From the NCBI GenBank assembly GCA_022496185.1, contig WTXG01000453.1, positions 1-21,738 of the forward strand: DNA of 21,738 bases, in the 5' to 3' direction. The position numbers and the translations under genes are program-made. This DNA is from Multifurca ochricompacta (Eukaryota; Basidiomycota; Agaricomycetes; Russulales; Russulaceae). Under the pieces are notes generated by a model. The model was not told where the DNA came from. It saw nothing but the letters and a program-made list of their open reading frames with translations, and made no database searches. Positions 19,520 through 21,738 of the stretch are shown piece by piece; position 1 is the stretch's first letter; every line of letters starts with the position of its first letter.

Positions 19520-20182
19520 ATGTCATCTTCATCATCGTCCACAGAACTCTTCGCTGTAGCAGGCAAGTAATCCTTCTTTCTTTCTTTCTTTCTTTCTTTC
19601 TAAATAAAATCGACATTGCTCTTGGCAAGACTTTTGCCTCATCCCGATGGGCACCGGCCATGACCCTCTGTAAGTCCGAGTCCGAGTCCGGGATCTTTCT
19701 TTGCCTTGCTACAACATATCTATATCACTACAGGTGGCCGAGTATATAGCCGAATGTGCTCGTATTCTTGATAAATCTGGTCTCAAGTACCAAGTGTGTA
19801 TTTTCTCAAAGCACCAAGCACCATCTTAACTAATTTCACATCCCTTATGGACAGATGCAGTGCGCTCTGAACCCACCCTTCCTCACTGAATAGGCTATTG
19901 ACCTCTCATAGTGGTTATGGACCAATCTAGGTACGTTCAACTTCCCCTTTCGTGGTCTGTAGTAATCAACATATCATAGAGGACCGTGGTCCGCTGTCTC
20001 ACAGGCCATCCACGATTGCCACGCCGTTGTACATGCAAAGGTGCACCTCGTATCGCTACAGACATTCGCATCGGCACACGCTCCCAGCCGCGCTTAGACC
20101 TGTACCTCACGAAGGTGAGAACGAACGCAAGCTCCGCCGCGTGAAAGATATCCTAGGAAAGGACCGCGTCAGTTCGCCTTGA
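19520..20182 (+). CDS. UPF0045 / Ecm15-like (MTH1187 family) protein, frame broken
   Basis: Exons are 19520-19562, 19630-19669, 19734-19793, 19855-19859, 19912-19930 and 19980-20182. The predicted product reads VADFCLIPMGTGHDPL, VAEYIAECARILDKSGLKYQ, MHGYG-TNLEG, PWSAVSQAIHDCHAVVHAKG, APRIATDIRIGTRS and NERKLRRVKDILGKD. This is the standard order of the small UPF0045 fold, about 110 residues. Bacterial members bind thiamine; yeast Ecm15 has no settled role. The first intron is GC-AG and exon 4 is only 5 nt. Four single bases appear missing: in GGACC (about 19919-19922), in AGGACC (19980-19984), in AAAGGTG (20037-20042), and between 20089 and 20113. Introns are 49-67 bp. With the bases as given, the frame stops early, so this is either a consensus error or a decayed copy. 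Confidence 0.82.
19563..19629 (+). other. GC-AG intron containing a TTTC microsatellite
   Basis: The exon ends GTAGCAG and is followed by GCAAGT, the strong consensus for a GC donor. The acceptor is TTGGCAAG. Splicing yields AVA-DFCLIPMGTG. The nearby GT at 19567 gives the wrong frame. The intron carries about seven TTTC units (19574-19600), which extend the pyrimidine tract. Confidence 0.82.
19574..19600. repeat. (TTTC)n microsatellite
   Basis: A near-perfect tetranucleotide run of about seven units lies inside the first intron of the UPF0045 gene. Confidence 0.9.
19855..19859 (+). other. 5-nt microexon (ATGCA) of the UPF0045 gene
   Basis: Intron 19794-19854 (GTGTGT...GGACAG) and intron 19860-19911 (GTGCGC...CTCATAG) flank ATGCA. 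Including it gives KYQ-MH-GYG, the conserved motif of the family. Without it the frame and both residues are lost. Confidence 0.72.
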
Positions 20183-20630
20183 ATCGAGGCCTCCTCTTCT
20201 AATTTGAGAAACGTCCTGTAAATGATGATGGTTATTTGTGCGTGTACGGGCCTTTATCTTTTCAGTTCAAGATCGACCTTGCGGTAATTTTATGTGCGCT
20301 ATGTGCGATCTTCCCTCCGTTTGTCGTCGACTCTATCACCCCTTGGCTGCCGGCTGGGCTCATCAAGCGTCATTCCTCTAGTGACCTATCACTCAGCTTA
20401 AGGTGCCATCCTAGCTTGTGTAGACCAAGCCTGGCAAAGGTGTACCTCGCCTTGTGGAGATGCGCAATCCCTTTAGTGCGAGTGTTGAGCTACGACAATT
20501 CGAGAGCCCTGGTTAAATTCAGTAACGTCAGCACCCGCTGCGTCTTGATCGGTGTGTTGCCATGTGCTTAAAATATGAGGCTAGCGTCGATATCTCGTAG
20601 TGTTAGTGTGGTTATTATATTATTAGATAA

Positions 20631-20636
20631 ACGCGT
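20631..20636 (+). promoter_or_regulatory. MCB element (ACGCGT), distal
   Basis: A perfect MluI cell-cycle box lies 87 bp upstream of the MCM7 start codon. MBF (Mbp1/Swi6) binds this sequence to drive G1/S genes, of which MCM subunits are classic targets. Confidence 0.7.
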
Positions 20637-20690
20637 CCTGTCACAACCGTCACACCTTCGGGTAGGTCACGACGTCAGTGGCTGGCTTGA

Positions 20691-20696
20691 ACGCGT
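20691..20696 (+). promoter_or_regulatory. MCB element (ACGCGT), proximal
   Basis: A second perfect copy sits exactly 60 bp downstream of the first and 27 bp before the MCM7 start codon. A GACGTCA motif lies between them (about 20671). Confidence 0.65.
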
Positions 20697-20722
20697 CTTC
20701 ACCGACTCGACCGACATTCGCC

Positions 20723-21738
20723 ATGTCCCTCCTGGTGAAGAACATAGATGTGAAATATGAGGTCGAAAAAGGTCAGTCAACCTTTCTTAACGTTCTTATT
20801 GTCTCTAAAGGGCCTTATAGACAGAATAAGTGATTTTTTATCTAAATTTGTCGGTCCCGCTAGCGGGGATGTGACCGATGGTATCGCGGACATGGACATT
20901 AGAGGTGATGATGGCGATCCAGAGACCCAAAGGATGAAAGGTCTCAAGTATATGTCTCAACTAGTACGTGTCAACTATACATCTTTGCGCCCAGCCCGCC
21001 CTAACTTATCTATAGCAACGTATCGCAAATCGCGACCAACAAATGCTTGTCATTGAGCTGGAGGATATCGTCAAGGTTAGTCATTGTTCCCACCATCGTT
21101 TCTTTGAGCACTGATTCTTCTTTACATCTCTGAGTAGCACGAAAAAACCGCGGGGAGCTTGTGTCGCGCATAAGAAACAACGCCAGTCGCTACGTCAAGC
21201 TATTTAACGAGGTCGTCGATACGCTCATGCCTATACCCACGAAAGATATCAGCGAACAGGATGAAGTGATTGACATCATTATGCACCAACGGCGCGAGCG
21301 TAATGAACAAATCGAGGGTGGTCAGGATGGATTCCCAATACACCTCCTCAGAAGATAGTACGTATACAAACTGTTTGGAGCGGTCGCTTCATTTCGTGAC
21401 ACACCCTTCAAGCAATCTCTATTTCAAGCCACTGCTCTCCGATGTCTCAGTTTCGGTTCGCGAAGTAAAGGGTGCACATCTTGGGAAGCTTATCACACTT
21501 CGTGGCATCGTGACCCGAGTTTCAGAGGTCAAGCCACTGCTATTAGTCAACGCCTATACTTGTGACGTTTGTGGCTCGGAGACTTTCCAAGAGATCTCTA
21601 GAAAAGAATTCACTCCCATTGCTGACTGCCAGAATGAGAACGAATGCAAGAGGAACAACATCAAAGGTTCTCTACACATGCAGACGCGCGCCTGCCGCTT
21701 CAGCCCATTCCAGGAAGTGAAATCCAAGAAATGGTATC
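20723..21738 (+). CDS. MCM7: DNA replication licensing factor Mcm7, N-terminal part (runs off window)
   Basis: Exons are 20723-20771, 20821-20963, 21016-21075, 21138-21357 and 21413 to the edge, with introns of 49-62 bp. The product starts [16 protein letters not shown] and continues [59 protein letters not shown] and [19 protein letters not shown]. It then reaches the OB-fold ([19 protein letters not shown]) and zinc-binding cysteines (CDVC, then CQNENEC, with one residue more than I would expect in the second pair). Mcm7 is a subunit of the hexameric replicative helicase; the ATPase domain lies beyond the window. One G appears missing in the GGGG run at 21152-21155, which shifts HEKTAGE out of frame. 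An acceptor at 21156 would avoid this but would drop that conserved segment. Confidence 0.95.

Larger units (their letters stand above)
20183..20722. other. Intergenic region containing the MCM7 promoter
   Basis: This 540-bp stretch lies between the UPF0045 stop and the MCM7 start. An open frame at 20236-20571 has a short hydrophobic patch (LCALCAIFPPFVV) but no family match. The last 100 bp hold two MCB boxes. No other element is evident. Confidence 0.5.

Noticed and set aside
20236..20571. Hydrophobic patch with IFPPF suggesting a Pmp3-like proteolipid
   Set aside because: The rest of the Pmp3 signature (the GC and LLTLLGWIPG-type segments) is absent in every frame nearby.

Overview
The window reads as nuclear DNA of a filamentous basidiomycete, most likely an Agaricomycete. 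Genes are dense and cut by many short GT-AG introns (mostly 45-80 bp, with CTAAC/TTAAT-like branch sites). One family-typical WW-like protein is present, and the only RNA gene seen is an intron-bearing eukaryotic tRNA. No CRISPR array, insertion sequence or bacterial operon is present. Coordinates of multi-exon genes below come from splicing by eye against conserved protein motifs.

Layout, left to right. 1-2393 (-): a gene running off the left edge, with a long Ser/Pro-rich N-terminal exon and a WW-like C-terminal half. 2949-5749 (-): a five-exon choline-transporter-like (CTL/SLC44) membrane protein of 852 residues. 5750-9605: a long stretch in which I see no gene. 9606-12236 (+): an 18-exon major facilitator of the DHA1/TPO type, 538 residues, including a 3-nt exon. 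12451-12548 (-): tRNA-Ala(CGC) with a 26-nt intron. 12549-13898: a possible but unresolved membrane-protein gene. 13899-17258 (+): ATG9, eight exons, 972 residues. 17568-19333 (-): an Irs4/Tax4-like protein with a C-terminal EH domain, convergent with ATG9. 19520-20182 (+): a UPF0045/Ecm15-like gene with a GC-AG intron and a 5-nt exon. 20723 to the right edge (+): the 5' part of MCM7, with two MCB boxes in its promoter.

Two themes stand out. First, three genes with known or reported links to autophagy sit together: a CTL protein (fission-yeast Ctl1 binds Atg9), ATG9 itself, and an Irs4-like EH protein (yeast Irs4/Tax4 help place Atg17 at the pre-autophagosomal structure). Second, single missing bases cluster at about 780-1000 and about 18870-21160, breaking the reading frame of otherwise conserved proteins including essential MCM7, whereas CTL, the transporter and ATG9 are perfectly intact. 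This pattern points to locally poor consensus sequence more than to gene decay. The microexons are the most unusual gene-structure feature and are supported by exact restoration of conserved motifs.
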